Shown here: piece after piece, positions 29,507-38,296 of the stretch
Layout: every line of letters starts with the position of its first letter
How positions within the stretch are numbered: position 1 is the stretch's first letter
DNA from: Bacillaceae bacterium S4-13-56
GTDB taxonomy: Bacteria; Bacillota; Bacilli; Bacillales; JAWJLM01
DNA length: 64,000 nt
NCBI GenBank assembly: GCA_040191315.1
Contig: JAWJLM010000014.1
Coordinates: 1-64,000 of the forward strand
Reading direction: 5' to 3'
Program-made: the position numbers and the translations under genes
The notes under the pieces: model-generated
Told to the model about the DNA's origin: nothing
What the model saw: the letters and a program-made list of their open reading frames with translations, nothing else
Databases searched by the model: none

Positions 29507-30454
29507 CTATTTTGGCCCGTTCTTTTTAATCCGATTTCTTAAAGAAAACCCTAAATCAATTATACCTAATATTCGAATGATATAAAGAAACACAAACGAT
29601 AGTAAAATGGATAATATGACCAGGAGAGCTGGTACAGCCTTAGGCCACTCTTTTACATAGGATACATAAAACAAAAAGGAAAAACCCTGTAAAATTAACA
29701 GCATACCTAACAAATAATAAAGATTTAAGCCAATTTGATTTAATAGTGAACTTGTATCTGGATTTAGCCACATAAGGAGTAATCCGGCTAAATAATACCA
29801 TATAACAGATACTGGTAGTTTGAATTCTCTAAAGGGCGGAAAAGAATAGGCTTTCCTATCCAATCGATTCATCATTTTTTGTGATACCCACTGAGTAATA
29901 AAAGCATGCAGTAGACTCACCATGACCAACAAGGAAGGAATTAAGTATCTGAAACCTAGAAGTTGTTCTTGAATACCTTCCATTTCTTGCTTGACCTCTT
30001 CATTGACCAATGGACCCATAACCTCATAAGTTGTTTCAAAAGAAGTTTCCAGTATTTCATTCATTTCTTCTATCAGATTGATTTCGAAAAGCATCTGAAT
30101 GATACCTAAGACGATAATAAAACCAAAAAGGAAACCTACTGTACTAATAAGTAAACGTTCATAGGCTGTTTTTTTATAATAAAAAGATAATCCTAAAGTT
30201 AATCCACCTATACTTGCTAATACAGTCAATGGAACCGAAAATATAGTTCCAAAAATAGCTGACAATAATAGAGCAGATGATATAAAAGGAATGGATGGTT
30301 TTGGTCCATATTTTGCAACAAACCAAACAACGGGAACAGGTAATACAAAAAAAGTAACCATATCTAAGATCGGTATATAAAGTGAGATCAAGAGAAGGAC
30401 TGTATATATCGCTAGTAACATGGCACCATTTGCTATTATATTGGATGACTTCAT
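29507..30454 (-). CDS. yybS: YybS family membrane protein (DUF2232)
   Basis: A 315-aa polytopic membrane protein with about eight predicted helices; it belongs to the YybS/DUF2232 family by position and hydrophobic pattern. It may be a transporter-like substrate-binding (ECF-S-like) protein, but no substrate is known. A loop at about 115-170 is charged and helical. It lies 29 bp upstream of gdpP and is conserved beside gdpP in Bacillales. Confidence 0.88.
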   Translation of the reverse strand: MKSSNIIANGAMLLAIYTVLLLISLYIPILDMVTFFVLPVPVVWFVAKYGPKPSIPFISSALLLSAIFGTIFSVPLTVLASIGGLTLGLSFYYKKTAYERLLISTVGFLFGFIIVLGIIQMLFEINLIEEMNEILETSFETTYEVMGPLVNEEVKQEMEGIQEQLLGFRYLIPSLLVMVSLLHAFITQWVSQKMMNRLDRKAYSFPPFREFKLPVSVIWYYLAGLLLMWLNPDTSSLLNQIGLNLYYLLGMLLILQGFSFLFYVSYVKEWPKAVPALLVILSILLSFVFLYIIRILGIIDLGFSLRNRIKKNGPK

Positions 30455-30583
30455 TTACTCACCTCTATAAAAGTGTCACCTTATATAATACCACTTTCTT
30501 AACCGTTCTCCCACTTTTTCAATGAATTTTAAAAAATATGGAAACAGTGGTTAATATACAAGGGTTAGTACAAATAATGGAAA

Positions 30584-30616
30584 AAGCACAGCAAAGATAT
30601 ATTCTTCACTGTGCTT
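30584..30616 (-). terminator. rpsF-ssb-rpsR operon terminator
   Basis: The stem AAGCACAG / CTGTGCTT is followed by TTTTTCC on the minus strand, just downstream of rpsR. Confidence 0.8.
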
Positions 30617-30631
30617 ATCTAAAGTTATTTC

Positions 30632-30859
30632 TTATTCACTAACAAACGGAAGCAATGCCATTGTTCTAGCACGCTTGATTGCTATTGTAAGTTTTCGTTG
30701 ATACTTAGCGGAAGTACCAGTTACACGACGAGGAAGAATTTTTCCACGCTCAGAAATGAAACGTTTCAGTAGATCTACATCTTTATAGTCAATATGTGTA
30801 ATTCCATTCGCAGTAAAATAACAAACTTTACGACGCTTTGCACGACCACGACGAGCCAT
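30632..30859 (-). CDS. rpsR: 30S ribosomal protein S18
   Basis: S18 of 75 residues pairs with S6 on the platform of the small subunit. The sequence has a basic N-terminus ([15 protein letters not shown]) and the conserved [25 protein letters not shown] core. It is the last gene of rpsF-ssb-rpsR, 65 bp after ssb, with AAAGGAGG upstream of the ATG. Its expression would depend on transcription running through the intron in ssb unless there is an internal promoter. Confidence 0.97.
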   Translation of the reverse strand: MARRGRAKRRKVCYFTANGITHIDYKDVDLLKRFISERGKILPRRVTGTSAKYQRKLTIAIKRARTMALLPFVSE

Positions 30860-30924
30860 TTATAAAACCTCCTTTGCTTAATTACTCAATTATTATCGAA
30901 CTAAAGCTTTTTAACTATAGAGCT

Positions 30925-31388
30925 TTAGAATGGTAGGTCATCATCTGATATATCAATAGGTTGCCCATTATCCGCAAATGGGTCATCATTCCTTGGTGAA
31001 TTTTGTTCACGCGAAGGAGAGGAAGATTGATTTTGATTTTGATTTTGATTTTGATTTTGATTTTGATTTTGATTTTCATTGGATGGATAATCTGCTGATG
31101 AAGGCGTGCCACCACCCTGTGTGGATCCACCTTTGCTTTCAAGGAACTGTACAGAATCTGCCACTACTTCAGTGACAAATACTCTCTTCCCATCTTGTCC
31201 ATCAAAACTTCTGCTTTGTAAGCGTCCATCTACACCAACAAGACTACCTTTTTTCATGTAGTTTGCTAGGTTCTCAGCAGGACGTCTCCAAACAACACAG
31301 TTAATAAAATCTGCATCACGACTTCCTTGTTGATTAGAAAAAGGACGATTTACAGCAATAGTAAAATTGGCAACGGCCACTCCATTTG
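30925..31388 (-). CDS. ssb: single-stranded DNA-binding protein, exon 2 (residues 21-174)
   Basis: This is the main exon of ssb, the tetrameric SSB that coats single-stranded DNA at forks. Joined to exon 1 (34325-34385) it gives 525 bp, 174 residues, in frame. The junction restores [14 protein letters not shown], as in B. subtilis SsbA. The OB fold reaches about residue 105. The linker carries eight Asn-Gln repeats from a hexanucleotide repeat at 31027-31080. The acidic tip ends DISDDDLPF, the docking site for partner proteins. The frame continues upstream into the intron up to 31485, so an unspliced transcript could start at the ATG at 31428 (GACAGGAGAT upstream) and give a protein lacking the first OB-fold strand. 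Confidence 0.93.
31027..31080 (-). repeat. hexanucleotide microsatellite in the ssb linker
   Basis: Nine hexamer units, eight TTGATT (plus strand) and one TTCATT, encode (Asn-Gln)8 preceded by Asn-Glu in SSB. Because the unit is six bases, slippage changes linker length without shifting frame. Confidence 0.95.
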
Positions 31389-31451
31389 ATAGGAATAGGT
31401 GAACATTTGATGTGTGAGAATCCCACATATCTCCTGTCTTTCCCCTCCTTA

Positions 31452-31485
31452 GTACCGTGCGTGCGATTTTCACCGCACACGGCAC
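31452..31485 (-). ncRNA. group II intron domain V
   Basis: A 34-nt hairpin with the canonical layout: lower stem 7 bp (GUGCCGU / ACGGUAC), two-base bulge, upper stem 7 bp (GUGCGGU / AUCGCAC), GAAA loop. The base pair normally written A2-U33 is U2-A33 here, so the catalytic triad reads UGC rather than AGC (or the CGC of IIC introns). Confidence 0.88.
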
Positions 31486-31566
31486 GCCATCGATACAAAT
31501 TCCACTGTTTAACCAGTTTCAGCTTAGAGATTATCACCCTCTAAGTGACATTTACAGTACAATACA

Positions 31567-33483
31567 CTAATTAACCTGTTCCGCCTGCTTATTGAGTTTT
31601 GCTCTGTATCTCTCGATATTTTTATTAATCTTTGTGTCTAGATGTGCTTCCATGCCATGTAGTATTGAATGGCATCTGTTATGCATACTAGCCAGATTTT
31701 TGACTTTGTTAATCTTATCGAGAGGGAGATTAGGTAAACGTGATGTGTATGCAAGTCGAAAGTGTAAAATATCGAGCTCCCATATTTTACACTTTCCTAG
31801 ATCTCTGTTCCAAGCATACTCCCTGTTCATGTAGTATTCGAAGTTGTACTTCCTCTTCTTAATATTTTTCGATTTCGAATTAGCTTTTGCCAATCTAAAT
31901 AAATCGGTATTATTATCGTAAAGAGGTGGTCTCGCAAGAGGCAACCTTTTAATTGATTGAATTCTATAGAGCTTGCGTCCTTCAGCCGTATACGGTGTCA
32001 TTTTCTGCTTGAAGTTCTCGGGGTTAACAGAGGGAGTGTGTGAAAATTTACAAATCCCCACCCATTGTCCATCGACTTCAATCGCATGAGTTTTAGCCGT
32101 ATAACCTTCATGTCTGGCTAGTCTGTTACTTAGCTCGTTGAACTTTTTCAACGCTGAACTATTCTTGCCATTATTTTGGTTCCTGGAAAAGGATTTCCAC
32201 GTATAGTGACATGACTTAAAAACGATATTGTCAAAATCTTAGTCCAAACTGCTATTTTGTAGTACTCAACTAGGCCCACTATTTTGGAGTTAACCTTTGC
32301 GATTACAACTGCTTTTTGGTGATTATCGACAGTTTTCTTGAGACGTTTAATGTCTAGAATAATTTCAGCAACTTTACTTCTGACCTTCTTCATATCAGGT
32401 AGAATTCTGGCATATGAATCATGTTTCTTTTCATTTCCTGTCCTACCAATATTGAGTCTCGGTCTAGCTAGTTCGATTTCGAAACCTAAGAATTTCATTC
32501 TACTTTCTTTCAGATTTGTGATAACTGTTTTTTCCTCGAAGAGTTCCAGTTTCAGTTTATTCTCAAAGTACCTTCTCAGGTGTTTAAGAACCACTTCTGA
32601 TCGTTCTCTATTTTTACAGAAGATGACCCAATCATCCGCATATCTGACAAGAAAAACAGGTTGTCTACCTAATTGCCTATATTTTCTTCGGGTATTTTTA
32701 ACATTGGCGAAATTTTCCGCAAAGTATGGGTTTTCGTACATTGACGAAACCATCCAGTCAAAGTCATTCAAGTAGACGTTTGCGAGTATGGGACTGATAA
32801 TACTTCCCTGGGGAGTGCCTTCCGTAGTTTCATAAAACTTGAAGTCCTCCATTATTCCTGCTTTGAGTATTTTTCCTAATTATCATAAGAACTCTTTTAT
32901 CAATAATTCCTATGCTGTGGAGTTTTCTCATCAGGATTGCATGGTTAATATTATCAAAATACCCTTTACTATCTCCCTCAATAACGTATTGGTATCTAAC
33001 CTTGTTTATTAGAGAGGCGCACCTTGAGATAGCGTGATGTGTAGACCGGTAAGGTCTGAATCCATAGCTATGTTCATAAAATTTAGCCTCAACAATAGGT
33101 TCGATGACAATTTTGACACAATGTTGAATAATTCTATCCAACATTGTTGGGATACCAAGCGGTCAAACTTTTCCAGTGTTACCCTTCGGAATATAGGTTC
33201 TCCTCACTGGTCTAGGTGAATAGTTATCCATTGACCTTATGACAGTGTTGAAGAGCTTATCAACAGGCATTTGTAGAAAATGGTTAATGGTTTTCTTATC
33301 CATACCAGCTGTTAGGCTACCCTTATTAGACTTGATGTCATGGATAGCTGTAATTATAGTTTGTTTGTTGCGGATAAGTTCATATATGCCATTAAACGAT
33401 TTTCCCAGCTTAGATTCTTCGTATAATAAATCTAAGGCTTGCTTAAGTTCAGATTCCGAACTAATTTGGCAATTAACCTTCAT
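31567..33483 (-). pseudogene. ltrA: broken group II intron reverse transcriptase/maturase/HNH protein
   Basis: The intron-encoded protein, originally about 638 residues, is split into four frames. The reverse transcriptase start (SLTAGMDKKTI, RPVRRTYIPKGNTGKV) ends at TGA 33163-33165, where the family has arginine (KVRPLGIPTMLDRI), an apparent CGA-to-TGA change. The frame continues through ARYD-equivalent GDSKGYFDNIN to a +1 slip in a run of five A at 32870-32874. The next frame has TEGTPQGSIISPILANVYL and the catalytic YADDW. A one-base loss near 32237-32243 (expected WTKDFDNIVF) separates the maturase/X and HNH part (31567-32151). In the HNH domain a CxxC cysteine and an HH pair are lost, apparently by two compensating frameshifts between 31733 and 31782. 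No functional protein can be made by standard decoding. Confidence 0.9.
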
Positions 33484-34324
33484 GGGTTACAAACACTTCC
33501 TTCCACCATCGAGAGGTAGGACCGGAGCATTTCCAATGAATTAGCGATTACTAGAAGCATCCGTCGATGCCTGTAGCGTTAACCAAATTGTGTAATTGTA
33601 TTTGTAATGTCTTTGTACCAACTAGATCCCTTCGCCGACATTGGTTATACCAATGTCCCTTCCTCACGGATAGGGCGTACTAGGATTTCCCTAGCTCAGA
33701 CTACTACGAATCTCCTGACTTCCTACCATGCATCATTGAGCTGAAACTCTCCTTATGGTAGGCTCTCTCACGTTCCCTAACAACTATCCCTCTTTTTGCT
33801 ATTCCTTAGACTCTCACCCTATCCCGATAGCCTCTAACACAACCCTGAACCACAGCTACTTGTCATGTTTTCCATCCTGTTACAAGGAGTGGAGTAGTAA
33901 CCTAAACACACAATAGGAAACCACTGACTATTTCTCGGAAGGCTTTCGCCCCCTGCTACGTTACGAGACTGCATGAGTTCCCACTTACGTTGGTAGTCAT
34001 AGATTAGCTTTTAAGGAATCCCGCACCACTTTTGCCATATCCGTGGGACTTAGGCTACTTGGGTTACGGCTTCACCTAGCTTTACACCCTCTTATGTTTC
34101 AGCATAAGAACGCATATAGGAGTATTAGATTTCGTACTATAATAGAAGGTGAGCAATTTTGAGACCTTATTGGACGAGTTTAATCTTTCTATTATATTGG
34201 TTCTGTACGACTTCCGGATTTCACGGAAGAAATCATTGTTAGAGTTCTACAAAACCCCGTTATGGTATGGGGGTATTGCGCCGCTTTTCCCATCGTATCA
34301 ATGGTTATGCGGAACGTGACGCAC

Positions 34325-34385
34325 GTGTATAGCGCAATTCAGGGTCCCGGGTCAGTCTACCGACTAATACGACACGATTCAACAT
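34325..34385 (-). CDS. ssb: single-stranded DNA-binding protein, exon 1 (residues 1-20)
   Basis: The 61-bp first exon encodes MLNRVVLVGRLTRDPELRYT plus one base of the next codon. The ATG at 34385 lies 12 bp after the rpsF stop codon and its sequence is that of a standard SsbA N-terminus. Without splicing, translation would run seven residues into the intron and stop at TAA, giving a 27-residue peptide. Exon 1 plus exon 2 (30925-31388) is exactly in frame. Confidence 0.93.
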
Positions 34386-34397
34386 CTAAACCACCCC

Positions 34398-34688
34398 TTA
34401 TCGATCTTCTTCACGTATAGCAATATGGCGAATAATATCTTCAGAATACTTCGCCAAACGGTCAAACTCATTTACCGCTTCACTTCCGCCTTGGAAATTA
34501 ATAAGCATATAGATTCCATCACGGTATTTATTAATTTCGTAAGCTAAGCGACGTTTGCCCATTTCGGTCACTTTTTCGATCTCCGCGCCATTTGAAGTTA
34601 GGACGTTATTAAAACGTTCAACAAGCTCCTTTTGAGCTTCCTCTTCCATATTTGGGCGGACGATGTACATGATCTCATATTTTCTCAT
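34398..34688 (-). CDS. rpsF: 30S ribosomal protein S6
   Basis: S6 of 96 residues forms a heterodimer with S18 on the 30S platform. It starts [21 protein letters not shown] and has the conserved [19 protein letters not shown] core. GGAGGTG precedes the ATG. It is the first gene of rpsF-ssb-rpsR. A leader with two hairpins lies upstream, where S6:S18 autoregulation acts in other bacteria. Confidence 0.96.
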   Translation of the reverse strand: MRKYEIMYIVRPNMEEEAQKELVERFNNVLTSNGAEIEKVTEMGKRRLAYEINKYRDGIYMLINFQGGSEAVNEFDRLAKYSEDIIRHIAIREEDR

Positions 34689-34691
34689 CCG

Positions 34692-34765
34692 TTTACACCT
34701 CCTTTTGGACTTAGCGGCTTCATGTTAAACATGAAGCAAGGAGTAACAATTCATTATTACTCACA
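34692..34765 (-). promoter_or_regulatory. rpsF leader with two hairpins, candidate S6:S18 regulatory RNA
   Basis: In the leader, GAGTAA...TTACTC (34741-34762) is followed by the perfect stem GCTTCATGTT / AACATGAAGC (34717-34737) and then CGCTAAGTCC before the ribosome-binding site. Neither hairpin has a T run. The place, and a CCG directly after the second stem, fit the S6:S18 leader motif known in many bacteria, but the exact fold was not tested. Confidence 0.4.
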
Positions 34766-34824
34766 ATGAAGTATTATACCAAAACATTTACTAATATACA
34801 ACCGGAAATGAGAAAAGCGCTATA

Positions 34825-35925
34825 CTATACATTAAAACGAAAATGAATAACATCTCCGTCTTTCACCAAATAGTCTTTACCTTCTAAACGTACTTTGCCT
34901 TGTTCCCTAGCAACTCCCATTGTTCTTGCATGAATTAAATCATCATATGAAACAGTCTCAGCACGGATAAATCCTCTTTCAAAGTCAGAATGGATGATTC
35001 CAGCAGCTTGTGGTGCCTTCATTCCTTTTCTAAACGTCCATGCTCTAACCTCTGGTTCACCCGCTGTAAAATAAGTAGCCAACCCTAAGAGATGATAAGT
35101 AGCTCTAATTAGTTGGTCTAATCCCGATTCCTCAATACCGAGTTCTTCCAAAAACATTGCCCTTTCTTCTCCATCCAGTTCTGAAATCTCAGACTCGATT
35201 TTTGCACATATAACGATTACTTCAGCATCTTCTTTTGCTGCGTACTCTTTTACTTGTTGAACTAGCTCATTATTAGAAGCATCAGCTACCTCGTCTTCAC
35301 TAACATTAGCAACGTACAAAACGGGTTTAATTGTAAGTAAATGAAGACCTTTTACAATTTTTAATTGGTCATCAGTAAACTCAATTGCTCTTGCGGGCTT
35401 TTCCGATTCAAAGCCATCTTTTAATTTTGATAAAACCTCATACTCAACGACGGCATCTTTATCCTTTTGTTTGGCTAATTTCGCTACTCGATCAAAACGT
35501 TTTGACACAGTTTCAAGGTCAGCTAGGATGAGCTCCAAATTAATAACTTCAATATCGGAAATCGGATCAACTTTTCCTGATACATGAGTTATATTATCAT
35601 CTTGGAAGCAACGCACAACTTGACAAATCGCGTCAACCTGACGAATATGGGAGAGAAATTGATTCCCTAAGCCTTCTCCTTTGCTAGCACCCTTTACAAT
35701 CCCAGCAATATCTGTAAATTCAAATGTTGTAGGAACTGTCTTTTTTGGTTTAACAAGTTCAGTCAGCTTGTCTAGTCTTTCATCTGGTACTTCTACAATC
35801 CCTACATTCGGATCAATTGTACAAAAAGGATAATTGGCAGATTCCGCACCTGCCTGTGTTATTGCGTTAAACAACGTTGATTTCCCTACATTCGGTAAAC
35901 CAACGATACCTGCTGTTAATGCCAT
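34825..35925 (-). CDS. ychF: ribosome-binding ATPase YchF
   Basis: YchF (YyaF/EngD) of 366 residues is an Obg-like ATPase that binds ribosomes. The G1 motif GLPNVGKSTLFN is at about 7-18, DIAGIVKGASKGEGLGN at about 70-86, a coiled-coil insertion (about 130-200) and the C-terminal TGS domain (RAWTFRKGMKAPQAAGIIHSD). It reads toward rpsF, 136 bp away, and keeps the yyaF-rpsF order of B. subtilis. Confidence 0.96.
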   Translation of the reverse strand: MALTAGIVGLPNVGKSTLFNAITQAGAESANYPFCTIDPNVGIVEVPDERLDKLTELVKPKKTVPTTFEFTDIAGIVKGASKGEGLGNQFLSHIRQVDAICQVVRCFQDDNITHVSGKVDPISDIEVINLELILADLETVSKRFDRVAKLAKQKDKDAVVEYEVLSKLKDGFESEKPARAIEFTDDQLKIVKGLHLLTIKPVLYVANVSEDEVADASNNELVQQVKEYAAKEDAEVIVICAKIESEISELDGEERAMFLEELGIEESGLDQLIRATYHLLGLATYFTAGEPEVRAWTFRKGMKAPQAAGIIHSDFERGFIRAETVSYDDLIHARTMGVAREQGKVRLEGKDYLVKDGDVIHFRFNV

Positions 35926-36100
35926 AAATCATTTCCACTCCTTAGAATTCCGTTCTCCTAGAACGTTTCACAGTCATACCAATTATAGAGATACCAATCG
36001 AAATTGACAAGCAAGGAAAAACAAAAAAGCATGCCCTGATTAAGGAACATACTCTCGTTTTCACATCTATAAAAACCTTTTTTCTACCTCTTTTTTTTGC

Positions 36101-38074
36101 TTATTTTTTCATTTCCGCTTTTTTTATATAAATTTTCGTGTCATAGTAGGTACTTCCCATTTTATTGTCCGAAACTTCAGCATTGGTCAGCAAATTGACT
36201 GCTCCACCAGATTTTAACCAATGTCCCTCATCAATGTTAATCCAGTTTCTTGCTTCAGTCTCCATAATTTTTGCTTGTGCATGGATTTTTCCCTTCTCAT
36301 TCCCTACTTCTATCAGATCACCTGATTGAATATTTTCTTTTTCAGCGATATAGATGGGTATATCGGCCGTTGGTATTTTATCTTCATTTAGTAAAGGGAA
36401 ATGTTGAGAATGATTGGATCGTAACGGATGAATAGACAAAAGGTGGTAAGGGAACTTCCTTTCATCCGTTATTTTTGTAAAATTACCTTTTGAAACAAGA
36501 TGAGTACCAAATTCAAACTTTCCTGATTTAGTATCAAATTTTTTATTTTCCCATGGTATATCCTGTATAGGTAATCGCATTCTTTTTTCTTTTTGCAACT
36601 TGCTAAAAGTGATTCCTTTTTCTTGTAGTTGACCCAAACCAAGGTTTATCCACTCTTCTATAGTATAGTTGAAAGCTTCACCAAAACCGAGTCTGTTAGA
36701 TAATTCAGTCCATACCCATAGATCAGATTTGACTTCTTCGGGGGGATCTATTAATTTTGGGCCCACATTAACATATCCGTGGTACATAGAAGAATAGTAA
36801 ATATCGGTTTCTTCAAAAACTGTAGCAACTGGAAGTACATAATCTGCTAACTCTGCTGTTTCCGTTAACGTTTGTTCCAAAACTATGACGTGAGGTGTTT
36901 CCTGTAGAGTTTTTCTTGTTAAATTACTATCTGGAACCTGAGTTATAGGATTATGACGATTAATGAAAATGGTTTGAATCTTTGGATTATTGGATTCAAT
37001 AACTTCTCTATTCCAAGTCATACGTTTAAAATATCTCGCTTCTTTTTTTACATGCTTTCCAACTAAATTATTTATATCAAAGCTTTGGCCAACAGCAAGA
37101 TTTCCAAAGTTTACTCCTCCACCCCGGACCCCTATATTCCCACTTATAGCTCCTAAAGCATTAATTGCATGGATGGTTGATCCTCCATTTTTATATCTTT
37201 GCATACCTAGGCCTAGAAACATTGTAGTCGGTCCATTAACAAAAATTTTAGCAAGTTCGTAGATCGTTTCACGTGAAACATTCGTCTCTTCAATAATAGA
37301 ATTCCATGAAAAATGCTCTATAAGAGCTTTCCATTCCAAATAACCTTTCGTGCGCTCCATTAGAAAGTTATTGTTTTCCCAACCTTGTTCTAATATTTCT
37401 TTAGAAATTGCAATGGCCAATAACCCATCCATGCCAGGCTCAATAGCTACGTAAAGATCGGCGCTTTTTTGAAGGCTTTGAGGCATTGGATCAATTATGA
37501 TTAGCTTTTTCCCTTTTTTTAGTTCCTCTTTAATATTTTGATAGAGATGTAGATTGGTCCTTGCTACATTTCTTCCCCAAACCACAATGTTTTTACTATT
37601 AGTTATATCTTCAGGAGAGTGGGATTTTACATTACCAAAATCCTTTTTTTGTGCTTCAATTCCCGAACCCCAACACAGACTCCCCTCAAGCTCAGTAACT
37701 CCTCCAACAAAATTATAAAAACGCTCATCTATACTTTTAAGCAATCCATTATTAGCATAATCATGAGCATTTAAAATAGAAAGAGAACCATATTCATTTA
37801 CATTCCTTTGTATGATTGCTGCTATTTCATCCAGTGCCTGTTCCCAAGAAATCCTTTGGAACTGACCGTTTATTTTTTTTAATGGGTACTTGAGTCTTCG
37901 TTCCGTATTAGCTTTTTGCTGAAGCGACCTCCCTCGCCCACAAATTTTCCCTTTTGTGATGGGATGGTCAGCATCACCGTCTATTTTAACAATTTCATTA
38001 TTTTCCACCGTTACTACAAAACCACAATTATCCCAGCAATTTAAGGGACAAGATGTGTGGAACTGCTTAGTCAT
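36101..38074 (-). CDS. molybdopterin-dependent oxidoreductase, YyaE-like
   Basis: A 657-aa cytoplasmic member of the DMSO reductase/formate dehydrogenase superfamily. The N-terminal 4Fe-4S site is complete (CPLNCWDNC at about 9-17 and GKICGRGR at about 43-50). The bis-MGD binding regions follow (SLCWGSGI, GLGMQRYKNGG, IRGGGVNFG-like VRGGGVNFG), and a C-terminal molybdopterin guanine dinucleotide-binding domain starts near residue 540 (LLSIHPLRSNHSQHF). No twin-arginine signal is present. In B. subtilis yyaE lies at the same place. The substrate is unknown. The gene contains a near-consensus parS site at 37265-37280. Confidence 0.88.
   Translation of the reverse strand: MTKQFHTSCPLNCWDNCGFVVTVENNEIVKIDGDADHPITKGKICGRGRSLQQKANTERRLKYPLKKINGQFQRISWEQALDEIAAIIQRNVNEYGSLSILNAHDYANNGLLKSIDERFYNFVGGVTELEGSLCWGSGIEAQKKDFGNVKSHSPEDITNSKNIVVWGRNVARTNLHLYQNIKEELKKGKKLIIIDPMPQSLQKSADLYVAIEPGMDGLLAIAISKEILEQGWENNNFLMERTKGYLEWKALIEHFSWNSIIEETNVSRETIYELAKIFVNGPTTMFLGLGMQRYKNGGSTIHAINALGAISGNIGVRGGGVNFGNLAVGQSFDINNLVGKHVKKEARYFKRMTWNREVIESNNPKIQTIFINRHNPITQVPDSNLTRKTLQETPHVIVLEQTLTETAELADYVLPVATVFEETDIYYSSMYHGYVNVGPKLIDPPEEVKSDLWVWTELSNRLGFGEAFNYTIEEWINLGLGQLQEKGITFSKLQKEKRMRLPIQDIPWENKKFDTKSGKFEFGTHLVSKGNFTKITDERKFPYHLLSIHPLRSNHSQHFPLLNEDKIPTADIPIYIAEKENIQSGDLIEVGNEKGKIHAQAKIMETEARNWINIDEGHWLKSGGAVNLLTNAEVSDNKMGSTYYDTKIYIKKAEMKK
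37265..37280. promoter_or_regulatory. parS-like site (15/16) inside the oxidoreductase gene
   Basis: CGTTTCACGTGAAACA differs from the parS consensus TGTTTCACGTGAAACA only in the first base. It is bound by Spo0J (ParB) in the family. Confidence 0.85.
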
Positions 38075-38092
38075 AATCTAGTCCCTACCTCT

Positions 38093-38293
38093 CTATTCTT
38101 CTGTACTAGTTTCTAATATTTTTTTTAGTTTACTTTCAAATCTTTTTCTCGGAATCAAGACACTGTGTCCGCATCCCACACATTTAATTCGAATATCCAT
38201 CCCAATTCGAATGACTTCCCAACGATTTTCTCCACACGGATGAGGTTTTTTCATTTGAACAATATCATGAAGGTTATAATTTTTATCAACCAT
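38093..38293 (-). CDS. DUF951 family protein (YyzM-like)
   Basis: A 66-aa small protein with a strand-rich core (LHDIVQMKKPHPCGENRWEVIRIGMDIRIKCVGCGHSV). Three cysteines, C19 and the CVGC pair, suggest a zinc knuckle or nucleic-acid contact. It matches the DUF951/YyzM family found beside ychF in Bacillales. It starts 3 bp after the mscS stop codon and ends 18 bp before the oxidoreductase gene. Its function is unknown. Confidence 0.85.
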   Translation of the reverse strand: MVDKNYNLHDIVQMKKPHPCGENRWEVIRIGMDIRIKCVGCGHSVLIPRKRFESKLKKILETSTEE

Positions 38294-38296
38294 TAA

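Larger units (their letters stand above)
31389..34324 (-). mobile_element. group II intron inserted in ssb, sense orientation
   Basis: A 2,936-bp group II intron. The 5' end at 34324 reads GTGCGTC (consensus GUGYG). The 3' end at 31389 reads CCTAT (consensus AY). A bulged adenosine eight bases from the 3' end (31396) fits the lariat branch point in domain VI. Domain V is at 31452-31485. The noncoding 5' part, 33484-34324, holds domains I-III and the start of IV; a loop TTGTGTGTT closed by CCTA/TAGG (33904-33919) offers GTGTGT (33906-33911) as exon-binding site 1, pairing with the last exon bases ATACAC with one G-U pair. The encoded protein lies in domain IV and is broken. It looks like subgroup IIB by domain V. 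Confidence 0.95.

Noticed and set aside
31027-31080. CRISPR-like or tandem repeat array
   Set aside because: It is a pure hexanucleotide repeat within the ssb reading frame, with no spacers.
31567-33483. Programmed frameshifting or TGA recoding to express the intron protein
   Set aside because: Several different lesion types at unrelated positions, plus loss of HNH residues, fit decay better; only the A5 run would be a slippery candidate.
34275-34280. Perfect complement to ATTGCG of exon 1, possible EBS2
   Set aside because: It lies about 45 bases from the intron 5' end, much too early for EBS2 in known domain I layouts; probably chance.
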